Assembly: GCA_947034895.1 (NCBI GenBank)
Contig: OX344761.1
Span: forward strand, 89,541,447-89,605,446
Source: Rhytidiadelphus loreus
Taxonomy: Eukaryota > Streptophyta > Bryopsida > Hypnales > Hylocomiaceae
Length of the DNA stretch: 64,000 nucleotides
Reading direction: 5' to 3'
Positions within the stretch are counted from its first letter, which is position 1. The number at the start of each line of letters is the position of its first letter. Shown piece after piece: positions 22,974 through 33,576 of this stretch. The translations under genes were made by a program, and so were the position numbers. The notes under the pieces are model-generated. The model was given only the letters and a program-made list of their open reading frames with translations. It searched no databases and was not told the DNA's origin.

Positions 22974-23221
22974 CCCCGAAAACTTAGTCCGGATTTCCCT
23001 TCCGGTTTCCGGCCGTCTAATCTTCCGGTCCTCCGGTCTTAGTCTCGAACTAGAACACTTTCCGGCTTCTATTCCGATTCCAGTTGACAGTTTGTTTTAC
23101 TCTCCTAATTGTCCTAAGTCTAAACCATTTTCTAAACTTTAAGCCCTTCCGGCTTAGTTCCTCTTGATTTAAAACCTAAACTCTGGACTCCTAAAAAAAA
23201 TTGAAAATTCCGGTTGCGACA

Positions 23222-23910
23222 GGGGTGCACTCCCATTTTTTTAAATTATAACGTACAATCAAATGAAGGATGATTTTAATTACCTTGTCCTAAATTTTAG
23301 ACAATTTTTAGAAGTAAATTAGCATCACTAAAATGGTATATTTCAACTTATAAATAATGAAGGGTAGGGATAATACATAGTTTTACCTATTTTTTTCTCT
23401 AAAGTAGCCTTGCCAAAAAGACTCCCCCAAAATCTGAAATTTTAGAACTATAATAATTTTGGGTTACCGCCCAAAAATGTGAACATTTAAGAACCAAATT
23501 ATAATCAATTTGTATTCATGAATCCAAAGGGCTGGATCCTATGGCAATAGTTTAGGAGACTGTAAGGGATGAAAAGTATTAAGTCAGATGAATGTGAATG
23601 GTTCTGGCAGAGTTCAGTTCAATAGAGCGTGGATTCTAAATGGATACAAGTTAGGCTTTAGGGTTTCAGTTTATTGTGTTGCAACAAGGTCTTACTTTGG
23701 TTTAGGCTGTAAATGCTTGAAGGATTTGTAGAGCAAGTTGAAGAATGCTGGAAGGTGTGTATAAAAATCTGAATGGTGCTTATGGGGTGAGGGGTGAGGC
23801 AAGGTACAAATTTTGGTTCCGAGGGTGGAATGTGGTTTAGAATTTACTGGAGTTTACTTCAAATTTTAACTTTTCTTGTTTAGGGTTTTGCTTTAAACTT
23901 CGGATGAGCT
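23222..23910. other. Spacer and possible upstream region of the transposase-like gene
   Basis: AT-rich, no ORF. TTTAGGGTTT motifs at 23650 and 23880 are common in plant leaders. No clear TATA box is assigned. Confidence 0.4.
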
Positions 23911-26749
23911 ATGGCTACTAACATTCCTGAGAGGATAGAGGCGCTTAGGGTTACGTTTGAATTGAATGACATTTTAGATTGGCCGTTCAAATTTTGGAAC
24001 GCTGAAGACCATTGCCGTGTCAGGAAGAAGTTGGAGCGGCTAAATAGATTATGTAAAGAAGTGCATGTCATTTGGGTGGGAGAAGGAGAAACGGATGCAA
24101 ACAAGGGATGTAGATTGCAAGATGGATCCTTCACTGTCACTACTGAGGAAGTGAACACAGCTGTTGGAGAAGAATCGGAATCCATTGAAGTTGAAATCCT
24201 AGAAAATGATCCAACAATTCCTACAGTTGGTTCATCTAAGGTTAACGGAAGCATAGACTTCAGTGAGGTTGACAGTAACCCTCTGAAGTCTCTACTTTTA
24301 CTGAATAGGGTCATGGACAGGTATTTGGAATTGGCAAAAAAGTTGAGGGCGGAGTTGAAGCGGGTTGCCTTGGATGACCATGACTGGTAGCTAAAGACAT
24401 TTGACCTAAATGGTAGCGGAGTTGTCAAACTATGGTGTGTTGAATGCAATCTGAAGGATTGCAAGGGGAACAATAAGGACCACACAAAATCACAAATTGA
24501 TAACTTATTCAATAATTTCCGACGATCACACATTGTAAGCATTGCTCATGTGACAAACTATTGTGTTGCGAAGAAAATCAATTTTGAAGACCACACGTAG
24601 TCAAAAGCTAGAAATGGGAGGCCAATTACTATAACTCCAGAGGATCACAAACACTTGATTGTTGAGGGGGTTCGGATTGTGGATGGAGTCAATGCTACTC
24701 TTTTAGAAGGATAGAAGAAATTCACTGTATTGAAAAATTTGACAGTAGAGGACACCAGATGCTATTGGTTTAAGGCAAAGTGTGCATATTACAGTGAGCT
24801 AATGGTGCTTTGTCCACCGAGAAAGACATTGGAGGTGAATTTGATAAATCACTTGGTTGGCTTCAAGCACCAGAAGGTTGTGGAGGATGCAAATCAACTA
24901 CTGAGGAAATTAGTATGAACGGGTCGACCTGGACACCCTAGCAAGTCTTTGGCAACAAGTTCTCAATCAAACCAATGTGACTTACACTCATGGTTGAGTT
25001 GCGCTTCATTCGCCGGTTTAGAAGGTACGTCTTTGATTGTCCATCATATTTGATTGCAAGTTTGATGTGTTATGGGTTTAGAAGTCCAAGCGTTCAATAT
25101 GATAGGAATTCGTATTTGGTGAATGCCTTGCTTAACGACCTTCATGCTGGTGTTGAGTGGTATTCGCCTATTCGGAACCCCACCTTTGTGCTATAGTTAA
25201 TGTACAAGGGCAACCACAGAAAGTGAGAGATGCATTTTGTTCTAGAAATTATAAACGCTTGTCATTGACTGCAAAGCCTTTTCCAAATCTCACTTGCCCT
25301 AACTGTGCACTATTTCCACTTCAACATGATTTTAGAATGCGTGTTAGAAGAGAGGACTGCTCAATGCTTAAAAGGGGGCACCATAGTACTGCATGGGGCA
25401 TACAATTAGGCTATTTGTCTACATTGAAATGTCTAAACATACTAGAAAATTGTCTGCAAAATTCAGGGTCATGAAGCTACAGAATTGGAATGCTAGAACT
25501 TGAATCGTTCAATTAAAAGCAAAAAGGCCAACAATGCGGGAAAGTGCTATGAATGCCTCTTTAGATAATAATCTCATAAAATTTTGTAACAATATTATTA
25601 GTGCGCATAGGATTGGAGCCTTTGGGGGAAAAGATGGATTGTGGGACTTCATGAAGGACGTGGCAGCAAACTTGAATAGGAAGGATTCGGGGAATCGCTA
25701 TAGTGAAAACACGAAATGTTTTTCATAAGTGATGAGGATCATTCTATGGGAAACGTCGTCTATATGACTTATTTGCCCTCAATTTTTCTGGACCTAATTT
25801 TGACAGTATTCAAAGGGAGAGTAGAAAAGGAGTCACTTTTGTATATTCAAGTCCATTGCCAACATTTATATTGATGCCAAAGCTACTCATGGCATTAGTG
25901 GCCCCATCCCGGTCATACTTGCTGAAGACGAAACAAAAGTTAGAAGTCGAGTGTCTTGGGAGGCGAAGTGGGACACTCTGTTGGGTTTTTGTGGGCTGGT
26001 AGAGAATCACGAGTGCATAACCGATTATAAGCCTACAGTCGTAGTTAGTGAGGTCGGTTACAACAAAATGGTGGACTCATTTAGGCTAGACAAGGTGGGT
26101 GGTTTTGCAAGAGTGATTGTAGTGAATACACTACATATAAAACTACCTCGTTTGGTCCTCATTATGTGTTGCACTTGCAATTGTTTTGATTCTGCATGGG
26201 TTAGGTTCCAATGGAAAAAAATTGATGAATTGTGGAAGGAACATTGCTATGATGCTGTTGGTCCTATTATTGGACATGCTAGTGATGGGGACTCACGTAG
26301 AAGGCAGTTAATGCTCTTAAATTATAGAAATTCAGATGAAATGCGGTTAAATGTGGATTGGGAGGGTTGGATTTTCACTTCAGCAATGAATGAGGTTGGA
26401 GAAGCAACTGGATTGCATGACCAAGACTACATACACAATGGCAAGAAACTGTTGAATCCTCTTGATAGCAATGTGCATACCTTGAGGTTAGGGGTGGATA
26501 TGGCACTTCACCAACAGATTTGTCAAGTTTTCAACTACTTTACAATTGATCAATATGGCTTACTATAGGAAGATTACGATAGAAAAGATCGATAGAATTG
26601 GGCTAGTGCTCAAAGATTATGTTCACAAAAACTTTGTGATTGCTTGCGTTCACTCCGTTTGTCAACTGATTTGCACCATGAGCGTACTTTAGGAACTGAA
26701 ATGTACCTAGAAATTTGTGCTAACTACATCGACATTTTTCTTTCACCAC

Positions 26750-28954
26750 GTTGTCGTGTTGTACATTTGTACACTATTTAAAATATATATTTATTTTGTG
26801 TTTTTAAGAGGTTCTAAGAATCTAGAGAAGGAAGCTTCAAGATGAAGTTTTGATTGGCTTCAAGCTGACGCTTGTTGCTAATAAAATTGTTAAAAGGACG
26901 AAATCTTTTGACAAATTTCAGCAGTCTGGAGTTCTCTTCCCGATTTTATAGAATCTATACTTAGTGTTGAAGTTCAACGTAGCAATGTCGAACTGGAGGG
27001 TTTTTATGGAATCGCAAGATCCAGAGGCGGAATTAGAACTTTCTTTGTCACAGCTTCTAGTTCAACCATCTCATCCAGCAATTTCTTCACCATTGCCAAT
27101 CCATCCGTGAGACGAAGCTGGACCTTCCTGTCCGCTAAAGAAACCTCGTGTGGAGCAACGTTGGCATGGGAATCTTGACAGAGATGCTCGTGCTTTGGTG
27201 ATTCTACTTCAAGTAGGATGTGTTGAGCAGGGCACTCAAGATGTGACATTTGAAGTAAGTTACGAGGGCCTAAATGAAGACCATTATTTTTGTATGCGGA
27301 GGCCAAATAGAGAAGGCAAAAGCCATCAACGTTGGTTGAAAGGGCCAATAAATCCTTTGACAAAGGCCGAACGTGCAGATTACGTGGTAAACACTATGAG
27401 ACGCATCCTCAAGTTTTTGCAAATGGAGTAGCGTTCTTCTTCGACTTTAGTTTTTTACCTCCATTTAGCTTTGGTTGAAGTTTAGTACTTAATGCAAGTG
27501 TTTTTTATACATTATTTGTGTATTAAGAGATAAAAGATGGGAGTTTAGGATTTGTTTACCTCTTAATATTCACCTTAGGGGTTCATTGGCTTTTGAGATG
27601 AATAGGAACTTACCCTTTGGTGTTTTCCAAGGGCCAATGGGTGTTTGGAGGCCCATGTGAAGTGTACATGGGCTGATCCTACCTACCTTAGGGGTCTTGA
27701 GTGTAGGTAGGCATCTTCTCTCTCCCTCCAAGTCAGATTTGGGTGTTGGAAGTTGTGTGTGTGTTTTGAGATTTGTAAAAATTATAGTGGAAGAAAATGG
27801 AATGTTTGGGGAGCCATAGCTTCTGATGTAAAGAGAATTTTTGAATGAAATTTAGGGTTTTTTGTTCCTCTTGTTTGTACGCTTCTAAAGACACCTCATT
27901 TGCTTGATTTTGAATTGTGAGTGAAAAGTTACAAGTTTGTGAGTGGAGAAGGGTCTACTGCCACCCAACGGAGAGGAGCGGAGATTCGATCAACCACCAC
28001 AATTTGTGTACTTCTCTTCTATCTTTGAATTTTGAAAGTGTTGTAGAATACTTTAGTAAGTTTGCAATGAGATGTTTCTTAAATCATTTGAGTTTGTAAT
28101 GCAAAAGTCATAGAAGGCTAAAGATGACTTGGTTGTGGCTACCCAATGAAGAGGAGCCAAAACTTTTGAGGCCTATAACTTTTGGACAGTAGTTTAGAAT
28201 GATTCAAGATTTGAAGAGGTGTTAGTTTGTTGTATTAGCTTTCTAGAAAGCTATTACACTTAGCATTTGGAGAATTGAGTCATTTGAGGCGTTATTTTGA
28301 AGTTCTCAACCAAGATAGGAGTTGTTTTTGGAGATTTTCTTTTATGTTTTTGAAGATTTGAAGGCATGAAGAATGAAGACTTGTGTGTTGTGGCTTGTGG
28401 CTTGTTGTTCCTAGTCGGTTTTGGAGGCTCGTTGTCTTTCTATTGTTATTCCTAGCTGGTTTTGGAGGCTTTTTGTTTTCATTTTTGCTTTGTAAACATT
28501 GTTGCGGGCTATGCGGGTATTCAATAATAGCTCCATTTTATGTTTGTGGCGACGAAGTAGGATTGATCACCCACATGGTCAAGCTTCTATGTTGTTTCCA
28601 CTGGTGAAAGGCGTTTCCTGGTCACCGCGGGTTTGAAGTTTAGGATCAAATTTTTCGGACGGCCAACTCGTGGTTTGGCCGTCCCGTTCTACCCGTCCAA
28701 GGCCTTGTTTCTTATTACCTACCCTTACCCTTATCCTTCATAGAGCCACTACAGGATAGGCTAAGAGGAAGGGTTTGAAGTTTGAAGACTAAAGACTAAA
28801 AGATTCGACGGCCGTACACAAAATTTGAAGACCAAGATCAAAGATTCATGGACGACAACAAGTTTTGTTGTCCAATAAACTCATTCCTAAACCATTCCCA
28901 GTTGCAGCTAGAATCCCCGTGATTTCCCAAGGCAAACTCTCTCAACACGACAAC
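26750..28954 (+). mobile_element. GTTGTCGTGTTG-end element, copy 1 (splits the transposase-like gene)
   Basis: The left end is GTTGTCGTGTTGTAC and the right end is CTCAACACGACAAC, an inverted terminal repeat of about 12 bp (GTTGTCGTGTTG). The flanking gene resumes on the far side: ..YIDIFLSP before and NIRSRIVKAAK after, which fixes the borders independently. Flanks TTCACCAC and GTCACAAC agree at 6 of 8 positions, consistent with an old 8-bp target duplication. It encodes one small ORF near its left end and a long non-coding tail. The diverged partner at 31562-33576 shares both ends, the ORF and much of the tail, in opposite orientation. I cannot assign it to a known superfamily; hAT-like 8-bp duplication is only a possibility. 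Confidence 0.75.
26985..27431 (+). pseudogene. Small orphan ORF of copy 1, one internal TGA
   Basis: From ATG 26985 (MSNWRVFMES) to TAG 27429-27431 the frame is open for 148 codons except a TGA at 27108-27110, most simply a CGA (Arg) mutated by one transition. The N-terminal third is hydrophilic and Pro/Ser-rich (LELSLSQLL, then SHPAISSPLPIHP). The C-terminal 95 residues look like a compact domain: DARALVILLQVGCVEQG, DVTFEVSYEGLNEDHYFC, HQRWLKGPINPLTKAE and RILKFLQME at the end. Copy 2 encodes the same protein, including MSNWRVF and RILKFLQME. I recognise no family. Conservation of the C-terminal part at protein level suggests it was once selected. Confidence 0.6.
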
Positions 28955-29420
28955 GTCACAACATTCGCTCCCGGATTGTGAAAGCAGCCAAGGTGTCATT
29001 CTTTTTCCGATTGTGGAAACTATGGATGAAGTACAGGAATCATGGTGTCCTAGGGAATACTGAAGCTGTAAATCCAAAACTACAATTTGTTAGCCAACAA
29101 TGTTTTTTGGATATCGCATTGTCTTGCCATTTCATTGTTCCGCTAATTTGTCATTTTCATGATAAGTACCCAGACTTAAGTGTGCCATTCCACTTAACTG
29201 GCAGTGATTCATGTGAGGCATTCTTCTCAAAAGTAGGAGGCATAGTAGGTATGGAGAGGGCATATGATTTTCAAGAATTGTTGGGAGTCGCAAACAGTGT
29301 AAACCATTTGTGGGTAGTTGCAAGAAACACTTCACGTTTTTCATTCAAAACTGCGTTTTTTGGCCATAGGATTGGCAATACTACTAATACTACGTTTTAG
29401 AAGCGCCCTGACAAATCTGC

Positions 29421-30055
29421 ACCGTTGATTGAAGGCGACTGCAGATTTACACCATTGATTTAGTACTATGTTGTACTATGCAGTATGGACTACTATGAAG
29501 TACTACAGAAGCCACTGGGAGCAAAAAATAGCAGAAAAGGGGTCTATAGAGATTTTCATTTCTAGTAATTAAAAAAAAATTAAAAAAAATTCCATAAAAA
29601 AAGCCATTTTGCTAGTGAAGACTGCATTTGCATTGCACCAAAAAATTCATGAAGGAAAATTTTTCCTTCTTCATAGCTTTCACCCAAAGGAAGGTCACTT
29701 TGACCCCATGTGTGCAATCGACATGATGCTATTTTCATAAAAACTCAACATCAATCCTTTTAGTCTTAATAGACCTCCAACATGTCCAATTTGTGGCTTC
29801 AAATTTGCACTTTTGGGTCAAAAATAGGACTAAAAACCTCCAAAATGGCCAAGGTAGACACCCAATCGGGGGCAGATTAAAAATAGTAAACTAATTTTTA
29901 AAAGATTTAAAAAATTACTCAAGGTTTGTAACTTTAGCATCTACCTTCATTCCAAATTTTATGCCAAATGGACAAACAACGCAAAAGTTATGAGCAAAAA
30001 GCCAATTTTTAAGGGCAAGGGGACAAGAAATAGGACAAGTGTTTCTTGTATCACC
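29421..30055. other. Intervening non-coding block in the transposase-like gene
   Basis: Coding resemblance stops after DKSAPLIEGD (about 29440) and resumes near 30055 (SQIEYGENGIKLAGH). GCAGATT occurs at both borders (29442 and 30061), which could be a target duplication or chance. The block is A/T-rich with no ORF or clear terminal repeats. It may be an insertion or an old intron. Confidence 0.4.
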
Positions 30056-31275
30056 CTTGTCGCAGATTGAATATGGAGAGAATGGAATTAAATTGGCCGG
30101 GCACACAACAAAATGACCAACATCTAGACAAAGCTGCACCCACTTGAAGTGGACGAGGTGGAGTCTGATCTCGAAGACTACACAGTTGTATCAAGTAACG
30201 AGGACGTCATGGCAGCCTTGAAGGAAGGTCTAAAGGAGGCATAGAAGATGATAAATTGCTTGAACATAGCCCCGTATCCACAAGCTACTACAAAGAATAA
30301 GGTCTGGTTTAATAAACCCTAGATTCTAGAACGGACAGACATACAATCTTTTGCACTTGTTGTAGGCACAAAATCGGTGCGTGGCAAAGATAGTGACATG
30401 GAGGTTTTGTGTGAAGATATGCGGGTTGTAGAGGTTGAACTCTAGCAAAGTGCTGAAGAAAATGAGCTTCATCATCTTCTGCAAACCAATATGGAAGAAG
30501 ATATTACGGATGATGGAGTCCCATCTTTCACAGTCTTTGAGAGTGAAACGCGTGACATCATTTCTGAGATGTTAAACACCCACGAAGAGCAAGTTAGTGA
30601 TGTAGCAACCCCAACAAAGGTGGCGTCCTTCATGGAATTTGATGGAAACATAATTTTTAAGTTGACTTTGGTTGGACAGCTAAATGGCAACCCCTTTTTG
30701 TCCAAGGACAGGTTGACTCGTGTTAAGAAATCACTTTACTTCAATAATAGTGAAGATTACCTAATGCTGCCCAAAACTCAAACACGTGTTTTGTTGGTAT
30801 TGGATTGGATGTGGGAGTGTATTTTGTGCAACGCTCCACGATTACAAGGCCATCTACTGTAACTGCAACCAAGAAAAAGAAAAGGTGTCGATTAGGCAAA
30901 TCTGGAAGGGTAGCGTCAACCACTTCAGGCGTGGACGAGGGCACCTGGTGGATTGTCCGCATACAAAAGATGCGTCGGCGAGGTGGTGGCAATTGCTGGG
31001 GATCCTTGAAGCAACCAGTTGATCTTGCCAATCGGGAGGAAAGTCTTGGGAAAAAGGATATTGTAGTGTTGAGTGTGCAAATGATCTTGTACTATATTAG
31101 AGCACTTGGTCAGTATAAATTCAAGTATAACTTGATTGATTCAAAGTAGATTAGTTTAGAGTCCGTAATTACTAACGTGACTCTTTTTTATCATTTAGAG
31201 ACTCAAGTGTACAACTTTGACAGGGGTGATGCAGACAGCTTGAACGAATACATCTCCAACAACAAAGTCGAGTAG

Positions 31276-31561
31276 CAATGTTGTTGTTTTATAAGAATTT
31301 TGTTTTCAAAGAAGTTTTTGTAAGTGGTATTTAAACTATCACGGTCTTGGTTGAAAACCATACACTAGAAAATTGCAGGTAAGGGCAAAAAGATAGGTTT
31401 AGCTATTGTTACCAAAAAAATGTTCAAAATGGTGTTTGTGTGGCAACCGCAACTCGCTGCATTTGTTTGGACAGGCTTTTGATTTACATTGTAAACAAAG
31501 CAAACAAGGTTCAATGTCTGGAGCAAGTAGTACACTTGCATCTCAGAGGACTCTAAACCAT
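31276..31561. other. Short spacer between the transposase-like gene and copy 2
   Basis: Nothing recognised beyond the likely 3' flank of the decayed gene. Confidence 0.4.
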
Positions 31562-32945
31562 GTTGTCGTGTTGAGAGCTTTTGCCTCGAGAAATCACGGG
31601 GATTCCAACTGCGACTCGAAATGGTTTAGGAAATGAGAACGTAAAGTCACAAGTAAACTTGAATCTTCACACTCGAACGTCGAATCTTCGGTCTCGAACG
31701 TCGAATCTTTTTCTTCGTCTTGAAACCGTGCCCGTTGGCCTATCCTGTTGTGGGTCTAAATGGGTTTAAGGGTAAAGATGTGTGATAAGATCCCACGGCT
31801 TCGGACAGGTAAAACGGGACGGCCAAACCACGAGTTGGCCGTCCGAAAGATTGGCTCCTAAACTTTGAAACTCCCGGTGACCAGCTTTAAGAAAAAAGCT
31901 TTCACCGTGAGAACAAGCAAGTCTCAACCATGTAGGTCATTAACCCCACTTCGTCACCCACAACACAAAATGAGGCTAGCGTTGGTTTTACCCAAGCCAC
32001 CAGCAACAACAATGTTTACAAAGCCACAAACCACACAAACAAACACACAAAATCTTCAAACTCCTCCAACCGCAACTCCAATTCTCAAGCTGAACTTTGG
32101 TGGAGTGCCACCGTTGCATCACAACTCCAAATGAACCAAGTAATAGCTTTTTGGAAAGCTTATACAATAATCTACTTTTCCTCCAAATATCAAATGAATA
32201 TAAAACTCTGTCCAACTTCTATGGCCATCCAAAGTTTCGGCCTTGACAAAAGAAAGGCAGCAGACCCTCCTTTGCTTCCACGCTCACAACTTTTTCATAC
32301 AAATTCCAAACAGATCGAATGATATGTTCATGGAAAGCTAACACAATTTCCTACACTCCCTTCAAATTTCATTGCAAACCAAGAATCTGTCCGTCTTTTA
32401 TGGCCGGTCGAAGTCTCTGCCTCTTATTTTCAAAGGCAACAAACCTCCCACCACTCAAACTAGCACAACTTTTGATTCACAACTCCAAATTAAGCAAGTG
32501 AGATCAATTTGGAAACTGCACACCATGATACTCAACACCTCCAATTTTCATTTCAAAATTCCTCAAAATCACAACACAATGAGTCTCTAAACAATCGGGT
32601 CCTCTTCAAACTCACAACGGGAGAGAAGATGAATAGTCCCCCCACCTTTTTCTCCACCCTATCTTCACTCTAACCACACAACAAGTGGGGTCAGCCCCTA
32701 ACTTGCTCCCAAAGCAAAAAAACCAATAATTGAGCCATTATTTGGCCCAAGAAACTATTTCCTTATCTTTATGATTGAAAGAAATTCACTCCAAGTTCAC
32801 TTAGAAGGAAAATGAATTGGATATTTCTTTCAAACTACTTCTTACACACAAAACTATTGTATAAATTCACTCCAAGTATGGAATGAAGAACTAAAGATCC
32901 AAATACATCTATTAGAGGTAAAAAACTAGAATTCCAATCGAAACT

Positions 32946-33403
32946 TCACTCCATCTGCAGAAATTTGAGAATGCGTTTGACAGTCGCCGCCACATATTCT
33001 GCACAATCCACCTTAGTTAAAGGATTGATTGGTCCCTCTAACCATCGTTGGTGACCACGACTTCCTTCGATAGGCTTCACCATGCAAAAGTATTGATCGT
33101 TGTTCAAACCTTCAAAGCTCCCTTCAAATGTCACTTCTCGACTACCGGACTCAACACATCCGACCTGCAGCAGAATCACCAACGCTCGAGCATCTTCAAA
33201 TAAGTTCCGTGCCAACGCCGCTCCACACGAGGTTACTTTGGCAGACATGAAGGCCCAGCTTCATCTTTAGGACGTTCGTGCGATAAAACAAGATCCTGTG
33301 GCAAAAGAGGCTGATCCGGTAGTTGTGACAAAGAAAGTTCAATCTCAGCTTTCGGTTGAAACTCTTCATCTTAAGACTCAGAAAAAACCCTCCAATTCGA
33401 CAT
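32946..33403 (-). pseudogene. Small orphan ORF of copy 2, frameshifted
   Basis: The minus-strand ATG at 33403 gives MSNWRVFSES, then a TAA, then a frame rich in E/L/S/Q (EIELSLSQLPDQ), DEAGPSC, another TAG, and PRVERRWHG. A frameshift follows, and the C-terminal frame continues as DARALVILLQVGCVESG, EVTFEGSFEGLNNDQYFC, HQRWLEGPINPLTK and RILKFLQME, ending at TGA 32946-32948. It is clearly homologous to the copy-1 ORF; this is the more damaged N-terminus but the best-preserved C-terminal domain. Function unknown. Confidence 0.6.
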
Positions 33404-33470
33404 TCTAAATCTAAAGTAAAAGCAAACTACAACACTTCAATTCAATGCAACTCTCATAGGGACTCTCCTT

Positions 33471-33480
33471 CTTATATAGA
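33471..33480 (-). promoter_or_regulatory. TATA box of the copy-2 ORF
   Basis: Minus-strand TCTATATAAG lies about 70 bp upstream of ATG 33403 and about 100 bp inside the element end, a normal plant core-promoter spacing. It suggests the element carries its own promoter. Confidence 0.45.
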
Positions 33481-33576
33481 TGACTCACATCTTTACTAGA
33501 AGGCGTCACCTTGAAGCTACACGAATAACGCATACTACGTATTTTTATACTATGTACGAATTTACAACATGACAAC

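Larger units (their letters stand above)
18451..23221 (-). mobile_element. Retroelement-like insertion with GGGGT target duplication
   Basis: The left end is TGTCGCAGCACAAGG and the right end is CCGGTTGCGACA, so the termini form a 7-bp inverted repeat TGTCGCA/TGCGACA with TG..CA ends. GGGGT directly precedes (18446-18450) and follows (23222-23226) the block, a 5-bp duplication typical of LTR retrotransposon integration. I could not find direct long terminal repeats, a primer-binding site, or protease, reverse transcriptase or integrase motifs. The single long ORF runs on the minus strand behind a TATATAAA box. CCGG-containing motifs recur throughout. It may be a non-autonomous gag-only or LARD-like element with unrecognised LTRs, or another 5-bp-duplication class. 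A later CACTA-type insertion sits at 19338-20532. Confidence 0.55.
23911..31275 (+). pseudogene. Large transposase-like gene, decayed and interrupted
   Basis: Coding blocks in one order and strand are 23911-24918, 25534-25725, 25870-26750, 28960-29420 and 30060-31275, with later blocks shifting frame. Features are WCVEC followed by KSQIDNLFNNFRRSHIV (a possible zinc-binding BED-like start), CYWFKAKCAYY..CPPRKTL..NH..GFKH (a second Cys/His set), GHASDGDSRRRQLML, IVKAAKVSFFFRLWKLWMKY, and LTGSDSCEAFFSKVGG. I recognise these as a recurring transposon-associated family in plant genomes but cannot name the superfamily. The LTGSDSCEAFF box recalls the C-terminal region of P-element/THAP9-like transposases only loosely. 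In-frame stops occur at 24388, 24598, 24712 and 24916, and near 30243, 30319 and 30444. A 2.2-kb element splits the gene at 26750. No intact start-to-stop reading is possible, so it is a dead copy. Confidence 0.6.
31562..33576 (-). mobile_element. GTTGTCGTGTTG-end element, copy 2 (opposite orientation)
   Basis: The left end is GTTGTCGTGTTGAGAG and the right end is the inverse of GTTGTCATGTTGTAAATT. Read on the minus strand it follows copy 1: both begin GTTGTC(G/A)TGTTGTA(C/A)ATT(T/C)GTACA, both carry the same small ORF, and both end with AATCCCCGTGATTTC then CTCTCAACACGACAAC. Internal segments such as GGACGGCCAACTCGTGGTTT and AACATTGTTG are shared; others have diverged. Length is 2015 bp against 2205. 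Flanks (TCTAAACC and ACTAATCC) agree at 6 of 8 positions if the end is taken two bases further out; the border is therefore uncertain by 1-2 bp. Confidence 0.75.
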
